Shown here piece after piece: positions 16,103 to 24,623 of a DNA stretch of 64,000 nt. Numbering within the stretch: position 1 is the first letter of the stretch; every line of letters begins with the position of its first letter. The stretch is from Ramlibacter henchirensis (lineage in GTDB: Bacteria; Pseudomonadota; Gammaproteobacteria; Burkholderiales; Burkholderiaceae_C), in the NCBI RefSeq assembly GCF_004682015.1, contig NZ_SMLM01000001.1, positions 434,001 through 498,000 of the forward strand, read 5' to 3'. The notes under the pieces were generated by a model. It searched no databases and was not told where the DNA came from. It saw only the letters and a program-made list of their open reading frames with translations. Made by a program: the position numbers and the translations under genes.

Positions 16103-16738
16103 CTACGAAGCGATGCCGATGCTCGCCGCCACGGATTTCCATGGCGCGACGTCGGCGTACTTGCTGCGCATGTCGAACAGGTTGGCTTCGTGCGGACCGA
16201 TGGCGCGGTCGCCGACGCAGTCTTCGACGACCACGGGGCGGAACCCCCACGACATCGCGTCCACCACGCTGGCGCGCACGCACCCGCTGGTGGTGCACCC
16301 GGCCACGAGGAGGGTGCGAACGCCGCGTGCGGTGAGCCAGGGCGCCAGCTGCGTGCCGAAGAACGCCGACGGCGCGGTCTTGCGCACGACGAGTTCGCCG
16401 GCGCGCGGCGCGAGCTGCGGCACGAACTGGCTGGCCGCGGCATCCTCGTGCAGCACGCGCATGCCGGGGATCTTTTCGCTGAACACGTTGTGGTCGCTCG
16501 CGTCGTCCGCGTACACGATGCGGCTGTGAGCCACCGGCCAGCCCTGCGATCGCGCGGCGGCCAGCAGCGCAACGCTGGCTTCGATCGCCTGCGGGATGTT
16601 GCCGCCGCCCAGTTGCGCCGGATCCGCGAAGCCCTGGACGAAATCGACCAGGAGCAGCCCGTAGGGCGGCTGCCGTCCGATCGAGCCGCCGAGGCCCTGG
16701 CGCGCGTAGACCTCCACGTCCTTGTCGCGCGCGCTCAT
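16103..16738 (-). CDS. nicF: Maleamate amidohydrolase (isochorismatase-like cysteine hydrolase)
   Basis: A 211-residue enzyme of the N-carbamoylsarcosine-amidase/isochorismatase family. The Asp-Lys-Cys catalytic triad is readable as Asp32 (LLLVDFVQGF), Lys120 (VVRKTAPSAF) and Cys153 (TTSGCVRASVVDA). Position between nicX and tctC, with a 4-bp ATGA overlap with nicX, identifies it as NicF, which hydrolyses maleamate to maleate and ammonia. Typical NicF proteins are of similar length. The family also contains N-carbamoylsarcosine and other amidases, but the surrounding nic genes make that unlikely. Confidence 0.9.
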   Translation of the reverse strand: MSARDKDVEVYARQGLGGSIGRQPPYGLLLVDFVQGFADPAQLGGGNIPQAIEASVALLAAARSQGWPVAHSRIVYADDASDHNVFSEKIPGMRVLHEDAAASQFVPQLAPRAGELVVRKTAPSAFFGTQLAPWLTARGVRTLLVAGCTTSGCVRASVVDAMSWGFRPVVVEDCVGDRAIGPHEANLFDMRSKYADVAPWKSVAASIGIAS

Positions 16739-17793
16739 GCGGCTGCTCCCTGCACCAGCAGTTCGTCGCAGACCCGGCCTTCGCGGACCACGACCAGGTC
16801 GTCCAGCATCACCGTGCACTTGCGCATCGGAATGTCGATGTGGCAGGCCGTCGTGCGGCTGCCGCCCACCTCGTTGTTCGGCCCCATGGACCAGAGGAAA
16901 TTGCCGTCGAAAGCGCGCGCATCCATGCCGATGCTCGCCTCGCGGTCGTAAAGGCCCAGCGTGCTCCAGCGGGCGCGCTTCTGCAGGCCCCATCCGATAT
17001 GCGAGAGCGCATAGGCCTCCGGGTCGCCGAAGGACTCGACGTAGTCGCGCAGCAGTTCGGCATCCAGCCCGCCCTCGATCGAGCGCACGTAGCCGGCTTC
17101 GACGCGCAGCTTCACCGGCTCCTGGACGTAGCACTTCTGCGGCAGCAGGATGTCGCCGCGATCGAGCACCACCGTCCCGTGGCTGCCGCCCTCGTCCGGC
17201 CAGGTCAGGATGAACCCGCTCGGCCAGTGGTCCCAGCGGCCCGGCTGGTCGACCAGGCCGTACTCCTGGACGACCGGGTACTGGCCCACCGCGCAGGTGA
17301 GGTCGGTTCCGGCGGCCGACCGGATGCGCATCGTCCGCTTGCCCTCGAACAGCCGCGCCGCGGCCGCGACGCGCTCCTTGTCGGCGCGCGTGGGCACCAT
17401 GCGCACCAGCACCTCGGGAGGTTCGACGGCCAGCAGGATGCGGGTGCCGGACGACAGGATGTCGTGCTGCTCGGGCGAGAACAGCAGCGTCATCAGGTCC
17501 AGCACGTAGTCGCTCGCCTTCAACGCCGCGATCGCAGGGCGGTTGCCGGTCAGGGGCGTCGTGCCCAGGTAGGCGAGCGGGTCGCGGCTGAGGGATTTCT
17601 CCGCGTTGACCGCGGACAGGTCCAGGCGGCTCACGCAGGCGCCGCGCGCGCTCGCGGCCGCAACGGCACAACGCAGCGTCTGCGGGTGCGTGGCGTCGCT
17701 GGTGAGCACCGTCACCATCTGGCCTTCCTTGAGGCCGGACAGCGACAGCACCTGCTCCCAGGCGCGGATCAGGTCGGAATCACTGACGGCCAT
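16735..17793 (-). CDS. nicX: 2,5-dihydroxypyridine 5,6-dioxygenase
   Basis: A 352-residue ring-cleaving dioxygenase related in fold to M29 aminopeptidases. It opens 2,5-dihydroxypyridine to N-formylmaleamate using Fe(II). The iron ligands known for Pseudomonas putida NicX (His265, His318, Asp320) are found here at identical positions: YALSHIGW and TACHIDIP. This strongly supports the assignment over an aminopeptidase. The gene overlaps nicD by 14 bp upstream and nicF by 4 bp downstream, so the enzymes are made together. Confidence 0.95.
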   Translation of the reverse strand: MAVSDSDLIRAWEQVLSLSGLKEGQMVTVLTSDATHPQTLRCAVAAASARGACVSRLDLSAVNAEKSLSRDPLAYLGTTPLTGNRPAIAALKASDYVLDLMTLLFSPEQHDILSSGTRILLAVEPPEVLVRMVPTRADKERVAAAARLFEGKRTMRIRSAAGTDLTCAVGQYPVVQEYGLVDQPGRWDHWPSGFILTWPDEGGSHGTVVLDRGDILLPQKCYVQEPVKLRVEAGYVRSIEGGLDAELLRDYVESFGDPEAYALSHIGWGLQKRARWSTLGLYDREASIGMDARAFDGNFLWSMGPNNEVGGSRTTACHIDIPMRKCTVMLDDLVVVREGRVCDELLVQGAAA

Positions 17794-18607
17794 GGCCGGC
17801 TCCTTCGAAGATGCAGCCCAGGTGCTCGCCGAGCAGGCGGAAGAAACCTTCCTCGTCGTCCCAGGGGATCATGTGGCCCGCGTTCGCGGCGGTGGATTGC
17901 TCCAGCCCCGGCGCGAGCCTGGCGATCTCCGCCAGGTCGTCCGGCAGGATCACTCCGCCGCGGCCGGCGGCCATCAGCAGGCCCGGCACCCGCAGCCGGG
18001 GCAGGTCGGCGTGGATGTCGTCCTCGTGGAAGCCGTGGTACGCCTGCACCACCGCGGCCTCGTCGCAGGTGTGCAGCCACTCGGCGCGCAGGCGCAGTTG
18101 CTCCTCGCTCCAGGTGGGCGAGAAGCGGCGCAGCCCTTCGGCATCGGTGCCCTGGCAGGCCAGGCGGATGGAATCGACGTACCAGGACAGCGGCGCCGGA
18201 TAGGCGCGGCGTCCCGGTCCGGTCACGGGCGGGTCCACCAGCAGCAGGTGGCCGAACCGCTCGGGGTTGCGAGCCGCCGCGCGGATCGCGACGCGGGCGC
18301 CCATGGAATGACCCAGCACGATGGCTTCGCGCCACTGCAGCACTTCGAGCAGGGCGGTCACGTCGGCGGCCATGCTGTCCAGGCCGGCATCGAGGCCGGC
18401 GCGGCTTTCGGAAAGGCCGCGGCCGCGGAAGTCGAGCACGTGCACGTCGTAGTGCTGCGCCAGGCGCTCCGCCACGAAGCCCCAGGTGATCGCCGGGCTG
18501 GTGATGCCGGGCAGTACCAGCAGCCGCTTGCCCTCGCCGCCGTAGCGCAGCAGGTGCAGGCGCACGCCGTTGGCGCGCACGTTGTAGCCGTGGCAGTAGC
18601 GGCTCAT
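17780..18607 (-). CDS. nicD: N-formylmaleamate deformylase (alpha/beta hydrolase)
   Basis: A 275-residue alpha/beta hydrolase. The triad matches that known for NicD in both type and numbering: Ser101 in LGHSMGA, Asp125 in LLLVDPP and His245 in NAGHMIPW. The reaction is N-formylmaleamate to maleamate plus formate. The ATG at 18607 overlaps the nicE stop as ATGA; an earlier in-frame start would lie inside nicE. It overlaps nicX by 14 bp. Confidence 0.93.
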   Translation of the reverse strand: MSRYCHGYNVRANGVRLHLLRYGGEGKRLLVLPGITSPAITWGFVAERLAQHYDVHVLDFRGRGLSESRAGLDAGLDSMAADVTALLEVLQWREAIVLGHSMGARVAIRAAARNPERFGHLLLVDPPVTGPGRRAYPAPLSWYVDSIRLACQGTDAEGLRRFSPTWSEEQLRLRAEWLHTCDEAAVVQAYHGFHEDDIHADLPRLRVPGLLMAAGRGGVILPDDLAEIARLAPGLEQSTAANAGHMIPWDDEEGFFRLLGEHLGCIFEGAGHGRQ

Positions 18608-19377
18608 GACGCGAGCGCCTCCGTGCGGGCGTAGGCGCCGGAGAGCAGCGCACCGGCGTTCGGCACCAGGGGCTTCAGGCCGAGCGAAGTGAGCATGCTG
18701 TGCACCGTGCACACCGCGGCCGAGACGACCGGCAGGCCGATGCGGTCCTGCACCGGCTGGATCGAGGCCAGCGAAGGCATCTGCACGCAGGCCGACAGCA
18801 CCACGGCGTCGCAGTTGGCGGTGTTCAGCTTCTTCGACAGCTCGATCGGCGCGCGCGGGTCGCGGGCGCCGACCGCCAGGTTGTCCTGGATCTCCAGCGA
18901 CACCGCGTCCTGCACCTCGAACCCCTCATGCTCGATGTAGTCGACGACCAGCGCGGTCAGCGGCTTCATGTACGGCGTGAGGACGGCGATCTTGCGCGCG
19001 CCCAGCGTCTTCAGGCCGTCGATCAGCGCGCCGGCGCTGGTGACCACCGGAGCCGGGGCGCCGTTCTCCAGCGTGAGGGCGTGCAGGCGCTGCTCGGACT
19101 GGCGGTGGTAGCCCCGGCCCATGCTCATGATCGCCACCAGGCAGGCGTAGCCCAGGACGTCCACGCGCGCGTCGGACAGCTCGAGCGCGCAGCGGCCGGA
19201 GTCGCCGTCCATCCTGGCCAGCTCCTCCTTCGTCACGTGCTTCATGCGCATGCGCGAGGAATGGAAGGTGAAGCGCTCGGCTTCCACCGCCTCGCGGGCG
19301 CGCAGCATGGTCGGGATCTCCGTCTCCATGGTGGTGTTGGAGCTGGGCACGATCTGCCCGATGCGGAAGGTCTTCAT
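18604..19377 (-). CDS. nicE: Maleate cis-trans isomerase (Asp/Glu racemase superfamily)
   Basis: A 257-residue cofactor-free isomerase that turns maleate into fumarate. The two catalytic cysteines of the superfamily are Cys79 (LGYACLVAIMS) and Cys197 (VLSACVQMPS), and the N-terminus GQIVPSSNTTMETEIP is typical of maleate isomerase. The start at 19377 has GAGGAG upstream; the frame is open further upstream only as an overlap of nicC. Arylmalonate decarboxylase is a relative, but it carries a different Cys pattern and the operon context favours NicE. Confidence 0.94.
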   Translation of the reverse strand: MKTFRIGQIVPSSNTTMETEIPTMLRAREAVEAERFTFHSSRMRMKHVTKEELARMDGDSGRCALELSDARVDVLGYACLVAIMSMGRGYHRQSEQRLHALTLENGAPAPVVTSAGALIDGLKTLGARKIAVLTPYMKPLTALVVDYIEHEGFEVQDAVSLEIQDNLAVGARDPRAPIELSKKLNTANCDAVVLSACVQMPSLASIQPVQDRIGLPVVSAAVCTVHSMLTSLGLKPLVPNAGALLSGAYARTEALAS

Positions 19378-19388
19378 CGCGGTGCTCC

Positions 19389-20615
19389 TCAGGCGGCCAG
19401 CGGGGTGTCGAAGCGGGCGGTGCAGGACACCGCGTCGTACTCGTAGATCCACTCGGCGCGGATGCCCACGGCGTTGGGATTGCGGGCCTGCTCGCGCTGA
19501 AACGCCAGATCGCGCTCGCGCTGCTCCTCGGGCGAGGACAGGTGGTAGGTGCGGCCGCGTTCGCGCGCCTGCAGCTGCACGCGGCTGGTGCGCGGGCGGC
19601 GCTCGGCTTCGTAGGCGGCCAGCGCGGCCGGCACGTCGCCGCGGAAGTGGTCGAGCGCGCAGGCGAGCACGTAGCCGTCCTCGACGGCCATCGCCGCGCC
19701 CTGCGACAGGAAGGGCAGCATCGGATGCGCCGCGTCGCCCAGCAGCGTGGCATGGCCGACCGACCAGCGGTCCATCGGATCGCGGTCGAACAGGCCCCAC
19801 TTGAAGGTCTGCGTGCGGTCGGTGTTCTCGAACAGGCGGATGAGGTTCTCGTGCCAGCCCGCGTAGAACGCCAGCAGGTCGTCGGTCGAGCTCGGCTCCA
19901 TCCAGCCCTCCTTGACCCAGGCCGGCGACTCGCCCACCGCGACGATGTTCACGGCGGCGCCGCCCTTGACGTAGTAGGTCACGACGTGCGCCTTCGGCCC
20001 CATCCAGAACGAAGCATCCGGGCTGACGTAGGGCAGGGGGTACTTGTCGACGGGCACCAGGGCGCGCCAGCACATGTGGCCGGTGTACTGCGGCTTGTCG
20101 GCGCCCCACAGCGCGTCGCGAACCACCGAGTGGATGCCGTCGGCGCCGACCACCACGTCCGCCGTGTAGCGCGTGCCGTCGTCCAGCACCACGGTCGCGC
20201 CGCCCGCGCCGGTTTCGACGCCGACGCAGCGCACGCCGAAGCGCACCGACTCCGAAGGCAGCCCCGCGCTCAGGATGGCGTGCAGGTCCGCGCGGTGCAC
20301 GTGGTAGAACTCCGCGCCGTACAAGGTCGGGGCGGTCGCCTTCAGCGGCGTGCGGAACAGCTCGGCCGCGGACTCCCAGTTGCGTCCCACCATCGCCTCG
20401 GGCAGGAAGCCCACGCGCGCCAGTTCGCTGCCCAGGCCCATGGCCTTCAGCACCTTCACGGCGTTGGGCGTGATCTGCACGCCGGCCCCGATCTCGCCGA
20501 AGGCGGGGGCGCGCTCGAACATCCGGAACTCGATGCCGCGCGCGTGCAGGGCCCGCGCGAGCGTCACACCACCGATGCCGCCGCCCACGATGGCGACGCG
20601 CAAGACTTTGCTCAT
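19389..20615 (-). CDS. nicC: FAD-dependent aromatic monooxygenase, NicC-like with altered active site
   Basis: A 408-residue flavin monooxygenase of the p-hydroxybenzoate-hydroxylase fold: GGGIGG (11-16), the DG motif VVGADGIHS (155-163) and the second FAD motif LLGDAAHPMLP (291-301). The ATG at 20615 follows AGGAGAA. By position as first gene of the nic operon it should make 2,5-dihydroxypyridine, as NicC does from 6-hydroxynicotinate. However, of the active-site residues reported for P. putida NicC (His47, Cys202, His211), by-eye alignment gives Gln47, Ala201 and His210 here. The fold and pathway position are firm; the substrate is not. A decarboxylating hydroxylase for another hydroxypyridine carboxylate, such as 5-hydroxypicolinate, is an alternative. 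Confidence 0.85.
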   Translation of the reverse strand: MSKVLRVAIVGGGIGGVTLARALHARGIEFRMFERAPAFGEIGAGVQITPNAVKVLKAMGLGSELARVGFLPEAMVGRNWESAAELFRTPLKATAPTLYGAEFYHVHRADLHAILSAGLPSESVRFGVRCVGVETGAGGATVVLDDGTRYTADVVVGADGIHSVVRDALWGADKPQYTGHMCWRALVPVDKYPLPYVSPDASFWMGPKAHVVTYYVKGGAAVNIVAVGESPAWVKEGWMEPSSTDDLLAFYAGWHENLIRLFENTDRTQTFKWGLFDRDPMDRWSVGHATLLGDAAHPMLPFLSQGAAMAVEDGYVLACALDHFRGDVPAALAAYEAERRPRTSRVQLQARERGRTYHLSSPEEQRERDLAFQREQARNPNAVGIRAEWIYEYDAVSCTARFDTPLAA

Positions 20616-20682
20616 CCAGTTCTCCTGTGTTGCCGATGCGGCGCGCCGAAGGCGCCGCGCGGACGCCATTGAAGCGGAAATT

Positions 20683-20732
20683 AATCAACCGGCCAAATAA
20701 AATTAAATGACCGACCAAATAAAAGGGTTGAT
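20683..20732. promoter_or_regulatory. Operator candidate between nicC and the TetR gene: AT-rich direct and inverted repeats
   Basis: Two near-identical 15-mers, ACCGGCCAAATAAAA (20688-20702) and ACCGACCAAATAAAA (20710-20724), start 22 bp apart, two turns of the helix. They are framed by ATCAACC (20684-20690) and its reverse complement GGTTGAT (20726-20732). The block is sharply AT-rich against its surroundings and lies in the divergent nicC/tetR region, so it is a likely binding site for the TetR regulator and promoter core. Confidence 0.6.
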
Positions 20733-20790
20733 GGACCCCCCGACAGGTGCACCGGTTCGCTAGACTGGGGCGCAGAACAACGCATCAGCC

Positions 20791-21591
20791 ATGACCACCG
20801 CGCGCCTGAAGTCCGCTCCCGCTCCCGTCGTCCCGCCGCCCGTCGGCCGCAGCGGGGTCGCCGCGCCCGGGCGCAAGCGCAAGCCCGTGCGCACCGGGCC
20901 GGGGCGCCCCGAAGGCGAATCGAACCTGCGCGAGAAGATCCTGGATGCCGCGGAAGTCGCTTTCGCGGAGCTGGGCTACGCCGGAACCACGCTGCGCGTG
21001 GTGGCCGACGCGGCCGACGTGACGCAGGCGCTGATCAGCTACTACTTCGGATCCAAGCACGGACTGTTCGAGGCGGCGTTCCTGCGGCGCGGCATGCCCA
21101 TCTCGGACCAGCGGCTTGTCAACCTGGAGGAGTTGCAGGCCAGCGGCAAGCGCATCCGGCTGCGCGACCTGGTGCAGGCATTCCTGGCGCCCGTGCTCGC
21201 CCTGCGCGCCACGCCCGAAGGCCGGGCGTTCCTTCGCTTGCAGGCCCGCCTGCACACCGAGCCGCCGAGCATCTCGTACGACCTGCGCACGCGCGTCTAC
21301 GACTTCTCGACGCGCAAGTACGTCCAGGCCCTGAGGCTGGCGCTGCCGGATCTGCCCGAGCAGGATGTCTTCTGGCGCATGACGCTCATGGTCGGCGCCT
21401 ACATGTACGCGTTCTCGGACACGCACCGCATGGAGGTGACCGCTCCGGGGCTCGTGGACCTGGACGACACCGAGGCGATCCTCGACCAGATCACCGCATT
21501 CGTCGTCGGCGGGCTGCAGGCGCCGGCAAGCATCGGCGCGATCGGCGAGCGGCCCCGCACGCGCGTCCTGAAAAAGAAATCCGCTCCGTAA
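20791..21591 (+). CDS. TetR/AcrR-family regulator of the nic operon
   Basis: A 266-residue repressor. An unusually long Pro/Ala/Arg-rich N-terminal tail (1-43) precedes the TetR DNA-binding domain (about 45-95; ILDAAEVAFAELGYAGTTL and VTQALISYYFGSKHGLFE). The helical ligand domain follows to about residue 240, with a basic tail ending in KKKSAP. It is divergent from nicC with AT-rich repeats between them. In P. putida a TetR protein (NicS) controls nicotinate genes, so an equivalent role is plausible; the ligand would be the pyridine substrate or an intermediate. Confidence 0.88.
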   Translation: MTTARLKSAPAPVVPPPVGRSGVAAPGRKRKPVRTGPGRPEGESNLREKILDAAEVAFAELGYAGTTLRVVADAADVTQALISYYFGSKHGLFEAAFLRRGMPISDQRLVNLEELQASGKRIRLRDLVQAFLAPVLALRATPEGRAFLRLQARLHTEPPSISYDLRTRVYDFSTRKYVQALRLALPDLPEQDVFWRMTLMVGAYMYAFSDTHRMEVTAPGLVDLDDTEAILDQITAFVVGGLQAPASIGAIGERPRTRVLKKKSAP

Positions 21592-21990
21592 CCGCCGGAG
21601 CGCGCGCCGGGGTCTCCGCCGCGGTCCACACCGTAACTTTCTGAACTCGGTCCGCCGCGCCGCGCGGCCCGTCTCGTCTGCTCGATACAACGGCTGAGCC
21701 AGCGGCAACCGTCGCCGTCCGACTCACCGTGGCTGAGCCATTGCCGCCTCGGTGCAGCGAGGCCTTCCGATCCAGTCTCCGGCGTTTCTTTCGTGAACTG
21801 GGTCACGCCAGCCAAGCTCATCTTTGGTTACGGCTGTAGCCGCTTTCCTACCGGGATGTCGGAACCGTCCTACTACATTCGCGCCTCCTGCTGAGGTTCG
21901 CCAGCTCTTCCGAGCGGTACCCAGCTCCCTTTGGTCGAGCTTGCAGCGGCGTTCACGCGCCTTCGCAGGCCCCCTTTGCAAGGCGCTGAA
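21592..21990. other. 399-bp region without a recognised gene
   Basis: The stretch between the TetR gene and the GH18-like lipoprotein gene holds short reading frames in several frames but none with a ribosome site and plausible composition. The second half (about 21780-21990) is less GC-rich and probably carries the promoter for the lipoprotein gene, whose ATG at 21991 is preceded by AAGG. No clear hairpin or repeat was seen. Confidence 0.5.
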
Positions 21991-23046
21991 ATGAAACGAC
22001 GGCTCTTTCTCTCTGGTTCCGGTGCGGCGACGCTGACTGCACTCACAGGCTGCGGCGGCGGTGGTGGTGGAGCCGAAGCCTCCACGGCGGGCGCGGAACC
22101 CGGGGTCGTGACCGGCGTGTCGGCCGACGCGCTCGCGCCCACGGCTCCGGCGCCTGGCGCCGCGCCGGCTCCCGCACCGGGAGCAGCACCCGCACCGGCG
22201 CCTGCCCCTGCCCCGGCGCCCGAACCGCAGCCCGGATCGGGCTCGGGCCTGCCGGCCAAGGTGCTGGCCTGCTACTACACGTCGTGGGACACCGGCGTCT
22301 ACAGGATCACGGCCGTCCCGGCGGAATTCAATGTGATCTACCTGTTCCACTCGAAGCCCAATGGGGCGACGGTCGGCGGCAGCTGGAACAACGTGGGCAA
22401 CGGCTCGTTCATGTTCGAGCATTGGGGGGGCGTTCCGCCCTCGCAGGTGCAGCAGTGCCGCGGCCGTGGACAGAAGGTGATCCTCACCGTGGGCGGCGCG
22501 AGCGCCGGCTTTAACTTCAACACGCGCACCAAGAGCAGCAACTTCGTCGCGTCCTTCCGGGACATGTACGACACCTTCGGTGGCCTGGACGGCTGCGACT
22601 TCAACAACTTCGAGGCCAACATCGGCTCGTCGCCGGCCGAGATGATCTGGATCTCCCAGCAGCTCAAGTCGCTGTACGGCGCCAACTTCGCGATCACCGC
22701 GCCGCCGCAACCGAACTCCTTCGAGGACCGGGCGATGATCAAGGCGATGAGCGACGCCGGCATGCTGGACTGGGCCGCGCCGCAGTACTACGACTGGTCC
22801 GGCTTCAACGCGCCCGGCTTCATCAGCAACCGCACCAACGACTGGGTGAACGACCTGGGCGCCCACAAGGTGATGCTGGGCCTGGCGGCGAACTACTCGA
22901 ACGGTCCTTCGCTGCAGGAGTGCATCCGCGAGTGGGATGCGGTCAAGGCGCGCCATCCCAATGTGCGCGGCATGTTCTGCTGGAACGCGCAGCTCAACCT
23001 CAGCGGCGGCAACACCTGGGGCCGCACGATGAAGGCGCGGCTCTGA
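21991..23046 (+). CDS. GH18-like lipoprotein with degenerate catalytic motif
   Basis: A 351-residue exported protein. The signal has twin arginines (MKRRLFLSG) and a lipobox LTGC (Cys21), then poly-Gly and a long Ala/Pro linker (50-85). The domain from about 88 looks like a family-18 glycoside hydrolase barrel: KVLACYYTSW at strand 1, VILTVGGASAG for the SxGG strand and a region matching the DxxDxDxE strand. There the sequence reads Asp200-Gly-Cys-Asp203-Phe-Asn-Asn-Phe-Glu208, with the second Asp changed to Asn and the Glu displaced by one. Activity on chitin-like glycans is therefore doubtful; a binding role is possible. The start at 21991 puts the signal peptide first; a frame 60 bases longer exists but lacks one. 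Confidence 0.75.
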   Translation: MKRRLFLSGSGAATLTALTGCGGGGGGAEASTAGAEPGVVTGVSADALAPTAPAPGAAPAPAPGAAPAPAPAPAPAPEPQPGSGSGLPAKVLACYYTSWDTGVYRITAVPAEFNVIYLFHSKPNGATVGGSWNNVGNGSFMFEHWGGVPPSQVQQCRGRGQKVILTVGGASAGFNFNTRTKSSNFVASFRDMYDTFGGLDGCDFNNFEANIGSSPAEMIWISQQLKSLYGANFAITAPPQPNSFEDRAMIKAMSDAGMLDWAAPQYYDWSGFNAPGFISNRTNDWVNDLGAHKVMLGLAANYSNGPSLQECIREWDAVKARHPNVRGMFCWNAQLNLSGGNTWGRTMKARL

Positions 23047-23060
23047 CGCCCGGCGCAGCA

Positions 23061-23079
23061 CGGCGGTGATGCACCGCCG
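23061..23079. terminator. Perfect 8-bp hairpin after the GH18-like gene
   Basis: CGGCGGTG-ATG-CACCGCCG lies 15 bp after the stop codon. The stem is GC-rich and perfect, but no U tract follows, so termination is possible rather than proven. Confidence 0.4.
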
Positions 23080-23197
23080 CGTTGCCAGGCAGCGGCATCA
23101 GGGGTAGTCCCGATCACCAGCGGGCCCGCGCGGCAGGGCTTGCTGGCATGATGGATCGGCCTGCATCGCGGCGGGCGCAGCAAGAGGGAGGCTGCCG

Positions 23198-24124
23198 GTG
23201 AAGCTGAGTGTCATCCTGCCCTGTTTCAATGGCTCCGCCACGCTCGCGGTCCAGCTGGAGGCGCTGACCCGCCAGGACTGGCCCGGTGGCTGGGAAGTCA
23301 TCGCGGTCGACAACGGATCCACGGACAACTCCCTGGAGATCGTCAGGCGGTACCAGGACCGGCTCCCCGGCCTGAAGATCGTCCAGGCCTACACGCCCGG
23401 CACCAAGCGGCTGGGGGTGGCCCACTCGTACAACACCGGAATCAAGGCGGCCACGGGCGACGCCTTCGTGTTCTGCGAGGCGGACGATGAAGTGGCCCCA
23501 GGCTGGCTCCAGGCCATGGGCGAAGCGCTGGCCGACCATCCCTTCGTCGTGGCCCGCCTGGAGCACCGCAAGCTCAATCCGCCGTGGGTGCTTCCGCCCT
23601 CCACCGAGGGCGAGCGCTACTCCGGCCTTTCACGCGCGAGCACGCCGCCCTACCTGGAGTGGGGCAGCGGCGCTGCGTTCGGTCTGCAGCGGTCGCTGTA
23701 CATGGCGCTCGGGCCATTGAGCGTCGAGTTCCCGATGTCGCACGACATGGAGTACTGCTGGCGGGCCCAGGCCGCCGGTTATTCCCTGTACCTGGAGCCG
23801 CGCGCGGTCGTGCACTACCGCGAGAAGACGCGGCTGAAGGCCCGCTTCCTGCAAGGCTGCAACTGGGCCATCGACGACACTCGGCTGGAGAGGCACTACG
23901 GAGTAGAGCCGCCGCGTTTCGCGCTGCTGCGCCACGGCGCCTACATGCTGCGCATGATGCCCCTCGGGCTGGGCGTCGCGCTGGCCGCCACCACGGGCCG
24001 CGTCGAGGCCAAGCGATCGCTCGCGGACTGGATATGGAACTTCGGATGGGCAGTGGGCAAGGCTCGGGCGCTGATGCAGGCGCCAGGACCCAGTCGCCTC
24101 CCCTGGTCGCGAGCCCGCCAGTAG
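23198..24124 (+). CDS. Family-2 glycosyltransferase
   Basis: A 308-residue GT-A-fold glycosyltransferase. The N-terminal nucleotide-binding half has LSVILPCFNGSATL, the VDNGSTDNS turn and the acidic metal-binding EADDE (Asp96/Asp97). The acceptor half contains the DMEYCWRAQAAGY segment that carries the ED-type catalytic acid in this family. A weak membrane-associating stretch lies near 255-270. No polysaccharide operon surrounds it, so donor and acceptor sugars are unknown. Confidence 0.88.
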   Translation: MKLSVILPCFNGSATLAVQLEALTRQDWPGGWEVIAVDNGSTDNSLEIVRRYQDRLPGLKIVQAYTPGTKRLGVAHSYNTGIKAATGDAFVFCEADDEVAPGWLQAMGEALADHPFVVARLEHRKLNPPWVLPPSTEGERYSGLSRASTPPYLEWGSGAAFGLQRSLYMALGPLSVEFPMSHDMEYCWRAQAAGYSLYLEPRAVVHYREKTRLKARFLQGCNWAIDDTRLERHYGVEPPRFALLRHGAYMLRMMPLGLGVALAATTGRVEAKRSLADWIWNFGWAVGKARALMQAPGPSRLPWSRARQ

Positions 24125-24149
24125 CTAAGCTGTGCCGTGAAGCCGCGCC

Positions 24150-24623
24150 TCAGCGCGCGTTGGCCGGCCGAAGCCACTTCTCCAGCCGGATCCCGTCGAC
24201 GCCATCGCTGTACCGTCCCCGGTTGATCGCGACCTCGTGGTAGCCATGCTCGTTGTAGAACGTGCGTGCGGCTGCGTTGTCGCGTCGTGCATCCAGCCGG
24301 ATCCGCTGCGCCCCGGCGACGGAGGCTGAAGCCTCCAGCCATTCGAGCAGCGCGCTGCCAAATCCCCTGCGACGGCTTTCCGCGCGGACCGCCAGGAGCA
24401 CCAGGTACGCGTCCGACTCCAGGTACTCCATGATCCCGAACGCGACGAGTCCGCGCTCCGCCCTGATGACGGCGACGTTGGTCTCCGGGTTGAGGATCGC
24501 TTTCAGCACGCGGCCCGGACGCCACGTCCAGGGCAGCCCATGCTCGATGAACTCGCGCGACATCGCCGCGATCTCATCGGCGTCGGCGGGGTCGGCAAGG
24601 CGGATGGGCGGGTCGACGGTCAT
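24150..24623 (-). CDS. GNAT-family N-acetyltransferase
   Basis: A 157-residue acetyltransferase. The acetyl-CoA-binding motif A is AVRAESRRRGFGSALLEWL, followed by the LDARRDNAAARTFYNEHGY motif B, as in RimI-like proteins. I chose the ATG at 24623, which begins MTVDPPIRLADP just before the first strand; a TTG 48 bases upstream is possible. Neither has a strong ribosome site. The substrate could be a small amine or a protein N-terminus. Confidence 0.85.
   Translation of the reverse strand: MTVDPPIRLADPADADEIAAMSREFIEHGLPWTWRPGRVLKAILNPETNVAVIRAERGLVAFGIMEYLESDAYLVLLAVRAESRRRGFGSALLEWLEASASVAGAQRIRLDARRDNAAARTFYNEHGYHEVAINRGRYSDGVDGIRLEKWLRPANAR

Noticed and set aside
21399..21821. 140-codon minus-strand frame after the TetR gene
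   Set aside because: Half of it is antisense to the TetR gene; no ribosome site and no recognisable domain.
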